The notes below the pieces were generated by a model. The model was not told the origin of the DNA. It saw only the letters and a list, made by a program, of their open reading frames with translations, and did not search any database. Both the position numbers and the translations under genes were made by a program. Positions 26,506-35,493 of a stretch of DNA of 64,000 nucleotides are shown here, in pieces (position 1 is the first letter of the stretch; the number at the start of each line of letters is the position of its first letter). The DNA is from JAPOXR01 sp965221935 (GTDB lineage Bacteria; Pseudomonadota; Alphaproteobacteria; Rhodobacterales; Rhodobacteraceae), in NCBI GenBank assembly GCA_965221935.1, contig CBDCSZ010000077.1, positions 1-64,000 on the forward strand. Reading direction: 5' to 3'.

Positions 26506-27686
26506 TGTCACTTCCCTTATCCGGTGTACGGGTGATCGACTTTTCGCAGGTCATGCTCGGCCCGAGCTGCACACAGATGCTCGGCCCGAGCTGCACACAG
26601 ATGCTCGGCGACTATGGTGCCGAAGTGATCAAGATCGAAAAGGAAAAGATCGGCGATCTTTCGCGCTGGTCGCTGGGTGTGGATGCTGACGGTCAAAGGA
26701 ATCCGGTGTTCTCATCGCTCAACCGCAACAAGAAAAGCGTTGCGGTGAACCTGAAGTCGGAAGAGGCGCGCGCGCGCGTACTCGAGCTGTTGAGCACGGC
26801 GGACGTCGTCGTGAACAACTTCCGGCCAAGGGTCATGGAGCGAATGGGTTTCGGATACGAAGACTTGAAAAGACTCAATCCCCGCCTGATCTACGCCGTC
26901 GGCACGGGATTCGGCACCAAAGGCCCGAACTGCAGGAAAGGCGGCCAGGATATTCTTGCGCAGGCATTGTCGGGCGTCATGGAACGCAAAGCCGATCCGG
27001 ACCATCCGACCGCGATCTACCCGACCGCGCTTTGCGACTATTCGGCCGGCATGCATCTGGTGCAAGGCGTTCTGCTCGCCCTGCTGCAGCGCGACAAGAC
27101 CGGCGAGGGACAGATTGTTTCTGTCAGTCTTTATGATTCCATGCTGGCGATGCAGATGCAGGAGGCGGCCGTACGGATGATGCGCGGCAGGGAGTTGAAT
27201 TGGGCGCGGTTCCCGCTGACGGGCGTATTCCAGACCACTGACAGGCCGATTGTCATGGTCGGCGCCTTCAAGGTCAATCCATTGCGAGACATTTGCGAAG
27301 CTCTGCAGATTGAAGATCTGTCGCAGCAGGAGCGATTCTGCGACTTCGAGCGGCAGATGGAAAACAGGGCGGAACTGCAGCGTGTCTTCCGCGAGAATTT
27401 TGCCACGAATTCAAGCGCGCACTGGCTGCAGCGGCTTGAAACGGTGGATATTCTGTGTGCGCCGGTCCGGACCTTGTCTGAGGCGCTCGATGACGAACAG
27501 ACCGCAGTCAACGGAATGCTGGTCGAAGCGGGGAAAACGCCCAATGGACCGGTGCGCGTTGTCGGCAGCCCGATCTCAATGTCAGCGGCCCCGCTGGAGG
27601 TTCGGCATCCGCCGCCAAGCCTCGGCGAACACAATGCGCATTTTCTGGAGCCGCTTCCGGCGGCCCGCGCGGAAACCGCCGCATGA
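26502..27686 (+). CDS. Class III CoA-transferase (CaiB/BaiF family)
   Basis: A 394-residue family III CoA-transferase that moves CoA between carboxylic acids. Conserved blocks are GVRVIDFSQVMLGP, GDYGAEVIKIEK, NRNKKSVAVNLKS and VVVNNFRPRVMERMGFGYEDL. The nucleophilic aspartate is expected in the CDYSAGMHLVQGVLLAL region. The N-terminus contains an in-frame 8-residue tandem duplication (MLGPSCTQ twice) not expected in the family. It overlaps both neighbours by 4 bp and is followed by an enoyl-CoA hydratase, so an acid is probably activated and then hydrated. Confidence 0.88.
   Translation: MMSLPLSGVRVIDFSQVMLGPSCTQMLGPSCTQMLGDYGAEVIKIEKEKIGDLSRWSLGVDADGQRNPVFSSLNRNKKSVAVNLKSEEARARVLELLSTADVVVNNFRPRVMERMGFGYEDLKRLNPRLIYAVGTGFGTKGPNCRKGGQDILAQALSGVMERKADPDHPTAIYPTALCDYSAGMHLVQGVLLALLQRDKTGEGQIVSVSLYDSMLAMQMQEAAVRMMRGRELNWARFPLTGVFQTTDRPIVMVGAFKVNPLRDICEALQIEDLSQQERFCDFERQMENRAELQRVFRENFATNSSAHWLQRLETVDILCAPVRTLSEALDDEQTAVNGMLVEAGKTPNGPVRVVGSPISMSAAPLEVRHPPPSLGEHNAHFLEPLPAARAETAA
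26553..26600 (+). repeat. Tandem 24-bp duplication inside the CoA-transferase gene
   Basis: The 24-bp unit beginning ATGCTCGGCCCGAGCTGC occurs at 26553-26576 and again, identical, at 26577-26600, with an 8-bp third start after it. It adds eight residues in frame beside the first Rossmann-like CoA-binding segment. Confidence 0.95.
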
Positions 27687-28456
27687 ATGTCAGGTTCGAG
27701 GTGACCGACCGGGTGGCCACGATCACTGTCGATCGTCCGGACCGGATGAATGCGGTCGACAAACAGACCGAAGAAGAGCTGGAAAAGATCTGGCGCGATC
27801 TGGAAACCAGGACAGATGTCAGCTGTGCCGTATTGACCGGCGCCGGAAACAAGGCGTTCTCCGTCGGCGCGGACATGAAGGATGTCGGATCCGAGGGATG
27901 TGAATACTGGCTCGAGTCAAGGCTGAACGGATTTGGCGGGATCGGTTTCCGGCGTTCCCTGGATCTGCCTGTGGTCGCGAGGGTGAACGGCTACGCGCTC
28001 GGCGGCGGGTTCGAGATGGCGCTTGGCTGCGATATCGTCATTGCCGCCGATCACGCCAGGTTTGGATTGCCAGAAGGGCGTGTCGGAAGGATGCCCATGG
28101 ACGGAGGCATGGTCGTGCTGCCGCGAAAAATTCCCCACAACCTTGCGATGGGAATGCTGTTCACGGGGCGCCACTGCACCGCAGAAGAAATGCGGCAATT
28201 CGGAATTGTCAACGAGATCGCTCCCATGGAAGAGCTCGACAAAGCGACGCAAAGGTGGACCCGGCAGATCGCTGGGCTGGCGCCGCTGTCGCTCCGCGCC
28301 ATCAAACAGACAATCAACCGGACCGCGCATCTTTCGCCATCTGAGGCCCAGTGTCTGAAACTTCCGGCAGTTGTCGATGCCCTTCGCAGCGAAGACGGGC
28401 TGGAGGGCGTGCGCGCCTTTCAAGAGAAACGCGCACCAATCTGGCGCGGTCGCTGA
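27683..28456 (+). CDS. Enoyl-CoA hydratase/isomerase family protein
   Basis: A 257-residue crotonase-fold protein. The oxyanion-hole segments are FSVGADMKDV and VNGYALGGGFEMALGCD. In the usual catalytic region (GLPEGRVGRMPMDGGMVVLPR) the first glutamate is at the standard place after GLPE; the second is not obvious. The start overlaps the CoA-transferase by 4 bp. It probably hydrates or isomerises the acyl-CoA made by its neighbour. Specificity cannot be told. Confidence 0.85.
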   Translation: MNVRFEVTDRVATITVDRPDRMNAVDKQTEEELEKIWRDLETRTDVSCAVLTGAGNKAFSVGADMKDVGSEGCEYWLESRLNGFGGIGFRRSLDLPVVARVNGYALGGGFEMALGCDIVIAADHARFGLPEGRVGRMPMDGGMVVLPRKIPHNLAMGMLFTGRHCTAEEMRQFGIVNEIAPMEELDKATQRWTRQIAGLAPLSLRAIKQTINRTAHLSPSEAQCLKLPAVVDALRSEDGLEGVRAFQEKRAPIWRGR

Positions 28457-28492
28457 CAGCGGCCGATTCCGACTCGGAAGGAATGCGGCAAT

Positions 28493-29431
28493 ATGCACTC
28501 GGCAGCGCTTCGCTATTTTGTCGCCGTCGCAGAAGGCGGCTCAATTCGCGCCGCATCGGAAACCCTTCGAATCGCTGCGTCCGCGGTCAGCAGACAGATA
28601 CAAAAGCTGGAGGACGAGCTCGGCGTGCAATTGTTCGAGAGGCATTCCGGCGGTCTGCATCTGACCAAGGAAGGGCGGGCCACGCTCGATCACGCCCGTT
28701 CTGTGCTGGAAGATTTCGAACAGCTGAAAGCAAAGATCAGCTCGTTTCAGGGAACCAACACCGGGACGGTGCGCATCGCATCGCTGGACAGCCTGTTTGT
28801 GGGATTCTTGCCGGAACAGGTCCGCGCCTTTCATGAGAAAAACCCCAAAGTCAGTTTCCGTATCCAAGGCGGCGGGCAGGGGCGGATCACACATTTGGTG
28901 GCGGAAGGCGACGCCGACATCGGCGTCGCTTTCAATCTTTACCTGCCGGGCGGCGCCAAAGTGGTCACCGATATCGCCATGCCAATCATGGCAATGGTCG
29001 CGTCCAGTCATCCGCTGGCAAAGCGACATTCTGTGACCCTTGTCGAATGCGCTGAGCACGATCTCCTGCTGCATTTTGACAATGAGCCGATCCGGTCGCT
29101 GATCGAAATGGAGCTTTCAATACTTGACCGGGCAGGGCGGACGCTGGTCGCATCGAACAATCTGCTGGCTTTGCGGTCGATGATCGTTTCCGGCGCAGGC
29201 GTGGCGTTCTTCACGCCAATTGGATTCCGCGACGAAATCCGGAACGGTTCGATTGTGGCGATTCCGCTGCAGCAGACGCGGCTGCGCGGTCTTCGGCTGG
29301 GATTGCTCGTCCCGAAAAAGCGCAGGCAGACGCCGGCGGTGCAGGCAATGGTCGGGCAGCTCAGCGCCGCGTTTGCCGATTTGGGCGCAGGGTATTCGGG
29401 CTGCGGCGATGCCCGCCGCGCGCAGGCATGA
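28493..29431 (+). CDS. LysR-type transcriptional regulator
   Basis: A 312-residue LTTR. The N-terminal winged helix-turn-helix is LRYFVAVAEGGSIRAASETLRIAASAVSRQIQKLE (seen in overlapping pieces), followed by LGVQLFERHSGGLHLTKEG. The rest is the two-lobed ligand-binding domain. It lies 36 bp after the hydratase in the same direction, so it may be carried on the operon transcript. It probably controls the catabolic cluster in response to a pathway compound. Confidence 0.9.
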   Translation: MHSAALRYFVAVAEGGSIRAASETLRIAASAVSRQIQKLEDELGVQLFERHSGGLHLTKEGRATLDHARSVLEDFEQLKAKISSFQGTNTGTVRIASLDSLFVGFLPEQVRAFHEKNPKVSFRIQGGGQGRITHLVAEGDADIGVAFNLYLPGGAKVVTDIAMPIMAMVASSHPLAKRHSVTLVECAEHDLLLHFDNEPIRSLIEMELSILDRAGRTLVASNNLLALRSMIVSGAGVAFFTPIGFRDEIRNGSIVAIPLQQTRLRGLRLGLLVPKKRRQTPAVQAMVGQLSAAFADLGAGYSGCGDARRAQA

Positions 29432-29539
29432 CGGTTTCGCGGCACTTGGCCGCATGACGGGCATGTCGGATGGGATTGTGAACGCCGCTTCCACAAAACC
29501 TGTGAACACGTTGTTCAATTGGAATCCCGGCACTCTGAT

Positions 29540-30943
29540 ATGACGACAGAGGTCAATGTGGAACAGTGGCTGGCCCGTCCAGGGCAGGAGCCGTCGAAGC
29601 GCGGCGTCCGCATTCAGCTCGGCGGCGAAAACCTGATCGTCGGTGCCGCCAGCGGCAGCACGAAAGGGCTCGCGATGCGGCCGCCGGTCAATGCGCATGA
29701 CCACGGTTTCGGAATCCGCCCGATAGATTTTGGCCGCGCTGACGCTGCTCTCGAGCCATGGATCACCGGATTTGCCCAAAGACCGCCGACTGACCCTTAC
29801 CTCGAAGCGCTGGTGGCATTCGGCAGATTGGCCGCAAATGGCTGCGCCGCCACGGTCCATTGCCACAACTCCCTGCGATCGGGCCAGCTTGAAGAAGAAG
29901 CGGATTCTGTGGCCAAAGCCGCCAAGGATAGCGGCATTCGCCTGGCGCTGTCCTGTCCGCTGCTCGACACCTCGCCAATGGTTTACGGCGGCATGGCGGA
30001 ATTTCGCAAAACGCTTCGGCCCGAGGAGGAACCGGTCGTCAAGGGCGCGCTTCCCACGTACCTGCCTGTCGCCGAACAGGTCGCCCGCGTCGAACACATC
30101 GCATCGGCGCACGCCAGTTGTGAAATCGATGTCCAGTATGGGCCAATCGGGCCGCAATGGTGCAGCGACGCCATGCTGGAACAGATTGCGCAAGCGTCCG
30201 CGCCCAGCGGACGGCGCATTCACATGCATCTTCTTGAAAGTCCTCGTCAACCCGTTTGGCTGGACAAACGGTTCGCCGGCGGAGTTGTCGCGCATCTTGA
30301 CCGAATTGGGTTCCTGTCGCCGCGGCTGACGGTCGCGCACGGCGTCCAGCTCAAAAAGGAGGAGTGCGAATTGCTGGCGGAAAGGGGCGTCATTGTCGCA
30401 TCGAATCCGTCAGGCAATCTGCGCCTCAGGTCGGGGACGGCCCCGGTTGCCGATTTCCTTGGCACGGAGCTTGATTTCGCCATTGGACTCGATGGCATGG
30501 GTTTCGATGACAGCCAGGATATCTGGCAGGAGCTGCGCCTGTTTCGCATGCTGCACGGCGGCGGAGGCATCCGGCCGGCCATCGGCAGCGCCGCGATATT
30601 CAAGGCCGCGGTTGAAACCGGCCGGCGAGTCGTCAACCAGCGGGACGGCGGCGATCTGGTTGTTCTCGATTACGGGGAATTGATCCGGGACTCGGTGTTC
30701 GACGATCTTGACGAAGCGGATGTGCTGCTCACCCGCATGGCCGGGCGGCATGTCACCGACCTGTTCGTTGCCGGACGACAGATCGTCAAAGACGGGCGTC
30801 TGATCAGCTTTGACTTCGCCGAAGTCCGCGCCGAGCTGAACCGGCAGGCAAGGCGTAACCTGCCTGAATTGTCTGAGCTGAGACAGAGATCGGCGCTGAT
30901 AGAAGCCGCCATCGAAAACCACTACCTTGCGCTCTATCCATAA
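29540..30943 (+). CDS. Metal-dependent amidohydrolase (cytosine deaminase / chlorohydrolase-like)
   Basis: A 467-residue amidohydrolase-superfamily enzyme. Metal ligands are readable as HxH in NAHDHGFG, a histidine in IHMHLLES, one in VAHGVQL and the catalytic aspartate in IGLDGMGFDD. The block IVASNPSGNLRLRSG before it matches the TSN-type segment of the ATZ/TRZ/cytosine-deaminase branch, which deaminates or dechlorinates N-heterocycles. ATG 29540 is chosen over an upstream TTG. It is placed behind the LysR gene, so it may open or deaminate the substrate brought in by the neighbouring importer; that is inference. The 136-bp gap to the convergent mocA-like gene shows nothing. Confidence 0.8.
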   Translation: MTTEVNVEQWLARPGQEPSKRGVRIQLGGENLIVGAASGSTKGLAMRPPVNAHDHGFGIRPIDFGRADAALEPWITGFAQRPPTDPYLEALVAFGRLAANGCAATVHCHNSLRSGQLEEEADSVAKAAKDSGIRLALSCPLLDTSPMVYGGMAEFRKTLRPEEEPVVKGALPTYLPVAEQVARVEHIASAHASCEIDVQYGPIGPQWCSDAMLEQIAQASAPSGRRIHMHLLESPRQPVWLDKRFAGGVVAHLDRIGFLSPRLTVAHGVQLKKEECELLAERGVIVASNPSGNLRLRSGTAPVADFLGTELDFAIGLDGMGFDDSQDIWQELRLFRMLHGGGGIRPAIGSAAIFKAAVETGRRVVNQRDGGDLVVLDYGELIRDSVFDDLDEADVLLTRMAGRHVTDLFVAGRQIVKDGRLISFDFAEVRAELNRQARRNLPELSELRQRSALIEAAIENHYLALYP

Positions 30944-31079
30944 CGAAAGCGCTTCTGACCAATTGGGGAGCAAACCGGCTGGCATGGCTTTACCGCTGAA
31001 TTCGCCGGCTTCCGCTCCAAGCATGTCCCGCTGACCGGCGCTCGGGGGGATGGCGGCCGGCGGCGCGTTTGCACACCGC

Positions 31080-31727
31080 TCACAGTTTGGCCCTGTCGCC
31101 CAAGCTGCCCAGCCATCTGCTCCAGTCTTCCGGCGTGTCGATATCCAAACGGGCCCTGTTGCCGGGCCTGTCCACAATCCTGACCCGGTGCGCGTAGCGG
31201 GCAAGCACGGATTTGCCGCCTGTGTCGCCTTCCAGCCGCATCAATTCCGGGAACAAATCGGCCGGAATCACCGCCGGGTTGCCCCTTTCGCCCGCAGACC
31301 CGGCGACCACAATTCTCCCTGGCTGGAATTCGTCGATCAGCGCATCGATATCTTCGGCGGCGATCTCGGGCATATCCGCAAGCAGCACAACAGCCCCGGC
31401 CGCATCGTCTTGAAGTCCTGCTATGCCGCTGCGCAGCGACATTGCCATTCCTTGCCGCGCCTGTGCCGCGAATGTGATTTCCACAGGCAAATCGGAAATG
31501 GATTTGGCCCGTGCTGTGTGGTTTGGCCGCAGGACAACCGATGAACGGAACGATTTTGAATGCAAGGCGGCCACAACCGCCCGGCGCAGCAGAGAGGCAC
31601 CGTCGACAGGTTTCAGCAGCTTGTCGCTGCCGCGCATGCGGCGCGATGCGCCGGCGGCAAGCACAATCGCCGCGACGCGCTCTTGGTGAGCGGCAGACAA
31701 AGCGGAGGCGGATGCCATTCGGTTCAA
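31080..31727 (-). CDS. MocA/MobA-like molybdenum cofactor cytidylyltransferase
   Basis: A 215-residue nucleotidyltransferase. The diagnostic N-terminal loop AAIVLAAGASRRMRGSDKLL at residues about 19-38 binds the nucleotide, and LLADMPEI holds a metal-binding aspartate. The RGNPAVIP and DIDTPEDW blocks are typical of the MocA family, which makes molybdopterin cytosine dinucleotide for xanthine-oxidase-type enzymes. Its start overlaps the stop of the flavoprotein gene upstream (ATGA), so it is the last gene of the operon. A related NTP-transferase role is possible. Confidence 0.75.
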   Translation of the reverse strand: MNRMASASALSAAHQERVAAIVLAAGASRRMRGSDKLLKPVDGASLLRRAVVAALHSKSFRSSVVLRPNHTARAKSISDLPVEITFAAQARQGMAMSLRSGIAGLQDDAAGAVVLLADMPEIAAEDIDALIDEFQPGRIVVAGSAGERGNPAVIPADLFPELMRLEGDTGGKSVLARYAHRVRIVDRPGNRARLDIDTPEDWSRWLGSLGDRAKL

Positions 31728-34141
31728 CCGCGCATGATCGCTCCCGAACGATCGTACAGCGCTTCGGGCAGAATCCTAGCGGGGCACATTTCGCCCAGGA
31801 TTTCGATCTCCGCCTCGAGATCCCCGCTGATCAATTCAACCGGCACGAAGGCGAGCGCGACCGACTTTTCGGCATAGTGGGAATAGCCGCCGGATGTGCA
31901 GAACCCGCGCACAGCGCCGTCGATCCAAATGGGCTCATAGCCAAACACATCCGCATCCCGCGCCTCGACTTCAAAGGCGCAGATTTTTCTGCCCGGCCCT
32001 GCCGCGCGCTCGGCTTCCGCAGCCGCCTTGCCGATGAATTCCTCGTTTTTGCCCCAAGCGATAAATCTGTCGAGCCCGGTTTCCCCCGGCGTGTAATCGG
32101 GCGAATACTCGCGCAGCCATGAGCCGAAAAACTTGTCCAGCCGCAGCGACATCATGGCGCGCATGCCAAACGGCTGAATTCCCATATCCTGTCCCGCTTC
32201 CCAGAGGCAGTCGAACAGCGCCCGAGTGGCGGCCGCTTTGACATAGATTTCGTAGCCGAGCCCGCCGGTGAAACTGATGCGCTGGACGGTTGCGCTGACC
32301 ACCCCGACTTCCATTCGCCGGACATCGAGAAACTTGAAGGCGCCGGACGAAACATCGGCTCCGGCGGTTCGCGCCAGAAGATCCCGCGCCAATGGCCCGG
32401 CGATCTGCAGACCGCTGATGTCGTCGGAGATATTTTCAACCCGCACCCCGCTTGCCGGAAGCTGCGAATGAAACCACCGCAGGTGGTAGGCCTGCGAAGC
32501 GTAGGATGCCGTGAGCTGAAATTCCTCGTCGCTGAGACATGACACGGTGAAGTCACCAATGATGCGGCCCTTCGGCGCCAGCATCGGTGTCAGGTTGACG
32601 CGGCCGGGCCGCGGTATCCGGCCTGCCATGACATGGCCGAGCCAGTCCCGGGCGCCGGAGCCGGCGATCCGGTATTTTGCAAAATTGTGGATGTCATTTA
32701 TGCCGACCTGTTCGCGCACCGCCCGCACTTCGCGGCGCGTGGCGTCCCAGGCGTTTGAGCGGCGGAAAGCCGGCGTTTCGTAAAGCGGATCTCCCGGCAG
32801 GGCAAAATAGTTCACCACTTCGGTGCCGAACTGCGCCCCGAAAACGGCCCGCCTGGATTTCCATTCGTCATACATCGGAGTCGTTCGGTAAGGACGGCCC
32901 GCCGGCAGCTCCTCGTTCGGATACACAACCGAGAAACGGCGGCGATAGAACTCCATCACCTTCGGCAAGGTGTAGGCCGGATTGATCCAGTCGCCGAAAC
33001 GGGCGACATCGAGCGCAAACGTATCCCGTTCCGGCTCACCCTCGATCATCCATTGCGCCAGCATCAAGCCAACACCGCCCGCCTGCGAAAATCCCGCCAT
33101 CACGCCGCAGGCGGACCAGTAGTTCCTCATTCCGGGGACCGGCCCAACAAGCGGATTGCCGTCGGCGGCAAAAGTGAATGGACCGTTGATGATGCGCTTC
33201 ACGCCGGCCCTCTCCAAAACCGGATAGCGGAAATACGCATGGTCAATAGAGTCGGAAATCCGGTCCAGCCGATCGGGCAGAAGCTCGTGACCGAATTCCT
33301 GCGGTGTGCCGTTCACGGCCCACGGCTCGCAGTCCTGTTCGTAAAACCCGATGCAGAGACCGCGCCCTTCCTGGCGCAGGTAGTTTTCCCCGGCGGGATC
33401 GACGACATGCGGGTACTCGGTTTCGGCGTCAGCGAATTCCGGCAGATCGTCGGTCACCAGATACTGGTGCTCCATTGGATGCAGTGGCAGGTAAACGCCT
33501 GCCATCCGGCCGACTTCCCGTGCCCAGAGGCCGGCTGCGTTAACAATATGTTCGGCCCGAACCGTTCCCTTTGCCGTCACCACATCCCAGCTGCCGTCCG
33601 TCCGCTGCGTGGTTTCAATGACCGGGTTTTTGGTGACAATCTCGGCCCCGGCCATCGTCGCCGCCCTGGCGTATGCATAGGTCGTGCCGGACGGGTCCAA
33701 ATGGCCGTCAAGCCGGTCGTACAGGCCGCCGATCACGCCTTCGAGATTGGTCAGGGGCGCCAGCTTGCCGATTTCCACCGGCGTCACCAAATGCGTCTCC
33801 AGCCCCATGAACCGGTGTTTGGCCCGTTCGGCGCGGAACATGTCAAGCCGCTCCTCGGTCTCGGCCAGTGTGATGCCGCCGACATGGTGAAGACCGCAGG
33901 ACATGCCGGTCAGCTCTTCCAGCTCCTTGTACAGCCGGATGGTGTATCCCTGCAGCGCCGCCATATTGGTATCGCCGTTGATGGTGTGAAATCCGCCGGC
34001 CGCATGCCATGTGGATCCAGAAGTCAAATCAGACCTCTCAATGAGCATGACATCTGTCCAGCCGAGTTTGGTCAAATGGTACAAGACCGAACAGCCGACC
34101 ACGCCGCCGCCGATCACACAAACCCGCGTGTCATTCTTCAT
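31724..34141 (-). CDS. DMGDH/sarcosine-dehydrogenase-like flavoprotein with GcvT domain (paralogue 1)
   Basis: An 805-residue protein with an N-terminal DAO-type FAD domain (RVCVIGGGVVGCSVLYHL), an FAO_M bridging segment near residues 370-430, and C-terminal GCV_T and GCV_T_C folate domains. H46 in SGSTWHAAGG corresponds to the histidine that holds FAD covalently in dimethylglycine dehydrogenase. Such enzymes demethylate N-methyl amino acids and pass the one-carbon unit to tetrahydrofolate. ATG 34141 (GGAG 12 bp upstream) is preferred to ATG 34186 because homology starts at once. It is the gene after livM in the importer operon, suggesting the importer brings in its substrate. Confidence 0.85.
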   Translation of the reverse strand: MKNDTRVCVIGGGVVGCSVLYHLTKLGWTDVMLIERSDLTSGSTWHAAGGFHTINGDTNMAALQGYTIRLYKELEELTGMSCGLHHVGGITLAETEERLDMFRAERAKHRFMGLETHLVTPVEIGKLAPLTNLEGVIGGLYDRLDGHLDPSGTTYAYARAATMAGAEIVTKNPVIETTQRTDGSWDVVTAKGTVRAEHIVNAAGLWAREVGRMAGVYLPLHPMEHQYLVTDDLPEFADAETEYPHVVDPAGENYLRQEGRGLCIGFYEQDCEPWAVNGTPQEFGHELLPDRLDRISDSIDHAYFRYPVLERAGVKRIINGPFTFAADGNPLVGPVPGMRNYWSACGVMAGFSQAGGVGLMLAQWMIEGEPERDTFALDVARFGDWINPAYTLPKVMEFYRRRFSVVYPNEELPAGRPYRTTPMYDEWKSRRAVFGAQFGTEVVNYFALPGDPLYETPAFRRSNAWDATRREVRAVREQVGINDIHNFAKYRIAGSGARDWLGHVMAGRIPRPGRVNLTPMLAPKGRIIGDFTVSCLSDEEFQLTASYASQAYHLRWFHSQLPASGVRVENISDDISGLQIAGPLARDLLARTAGADVSSGAFKFLDVRRMEVGVVSATVQRISFTGGLGYEIYVKAAATRALFDCLWEAGQDMGIQPFGMRAMMSLRLDKFFGSWLREYSPDYTPGETGLDRFIAWGKNEEFIGKAAAEAERAAGPGRKICAFEVEARDADVFGYEPIWIDGAVRGFCTSGGYSHYAEKSVALAFVPVELISGDLEAEIEILGEMCPARILPEALYDRSGAIMRG

Positions 34142-34194
34142 CTGCCGTCGCTCCGCCGGAATGGAGACACCGGTCTCCGCCGCCATGCCCCGAT

Positions 34195-35493
34195 TCAGCG
34201 TTCAGGGATCAGCCCTTTTGGCCTAAACCGCATCGCAATCAACAGAAAAAGTCCCATCGTGAGCAATCGCATGTGGGCCGCCGACTCGAGCAGATGCTGC
34301 CGAACGGGCGATTCAGGGCTCATCCAGGATGTGAGCGACTCGATCAGGAACAGCCCGATCGGCTCGACCTGTATCCAGAAAAACCAGATCAGAAGGCCGC
34401 CCAGAATGGCGCCCCAATTGTTCCCCGATCCGCCGACGATCACCATAACCCAGATGAGAAACGTGAACCGCAGAGGCTGATAGGAGGCGGGCGTGAACTG
34501 ACCGTCGATAGTCGTTGCGATCGCCCCGGAGATGCCGCAGACGGCGGATCCGAGAACAAACACCTGCAGGTGCCTCCGGGTCACATCCTTGCCCATGGCT
34601 TCCGCGGCTCTTTCGTTGTCGCGAATGGCGCGCATCATCCGGCCCCAGGGCGAATTCAGGGCCCGCTCGCACAGCAGGAAGAGGACCAGCAGGACGACCA
34701 GCAGCAGCCCGGTGTAGCAGAGTTTGACGAAAATGGACGACGCCTCGATCAGACGCAGGCCCAGCGCGCCGGCGAATTCGGTGAACCAATTGGATTTCTG
34801 CAGTTCGACCTCATAGGGCACGGGACGGGGCAGGCCGACGACATTCTTGACGCCGCGCGTCAGCCAGTCTTCCTGTTTCAGGATGGCAATGATGACCTCG
34901 GCGATGCCGAGTGTGGCGATGGCCAGATAATCGGACCTGAGACCGAGGGCGATTTTGCCGATAACAAAGGCGGCTCCGGCGGCAAGCATTCCGCCCACCG
35001 GCCACGCGATAAGCACCGGCAGCCCGAAACCTCCAAGAAATCCCGTGCCGGCTGGGTTGATCTTTTCAATCGCCAGCACCGCAGGGTCAAACAGCCAGCG
35101 GTAAAGCGCAAACCCGAGCAGAATTTCCGCAATCATGCAGACCGCGCGCAGCGGACCCGGGCGCATTCTGCGCCAGATGAATACGGCGCCGGCGATCGTC
35201 GCCGCGCCGGCGAACAGTGCGATGAGCACGCGCATCCCGCCGGCGCTCCAGGCGTCACCGACGGGCGGCACGGAAATGACGATCACCGCAAGGCCGCCGA
35301 GGGCGACAAATCCGGCGATGCCAATATTGAACAGACCGGCGTATCCCCACTGAATATTCACGCCGAGCGCGAGAATGGCTGAGACAATCCCGAAATTCAG
35401 AATGGCCAATGCGACATTCCAGCTTTGGAACACGCCCACGGCTGCGATCAGGGCCACGCACAGGGCAAAATATATGCTTTCGCGGGCGGTCAC
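34195..35493 (-). CDS. livM: Liv-type ABC importer, permease LivM
   Basis: A 432-residue inner-membrane permease. The N-terminal helix region includes NFGIVSAILALGVNIQWGYAGLFNIGIAGF, a LivM hallmark (seen in parts). The cytoplasmic loop near SPWGRMMRAIRDNERAAEAMGKDV is the coupling segment. About ten hydrophobic stretches are present. The start overlaps livH's stop (ATGA). The name denotes family only: Liv-type importers also carry amides, urea and other amino-acid derivatives. Confidence 0.88.
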   Translation of the reverse strand: MTARESIYFALCVALIAAVGVFQSWNVALAILNFGIVSAILALGVNIQWGYAGLFNIGIAGFVALGGLAVIVISVPPVGDAWSAGGMRVLIALFAGAATIAGAVFIWRRMRPGPLRAVCMIAEILLGFALYRWLFDPAVLAIEKINPAGTGFLGGFGLPVLIAWPVGGMLAAGAAFVIGKIALGLRSDYLAIATLGIAEVIIAILKQEDWLTRGVKNVVGLPRPVPYEVELQKSNWFTEFAGALGLRLIEASSIFVKLCYTGLLLVVLLVLFLLCERALNSPWGRMMRAIRDNERAAEAMGKDVTRRHLQVFVLGSAVCGISGAIATTIDGQFTPASYQPLRFTFLIWVMVIVGGSGNNWGAILGGLLIWFFWIQVEPIGLFLIESLTSWMSPESPVRQHLLESAAHMRLLTMGLFLLIAMRFRPKGLIPER

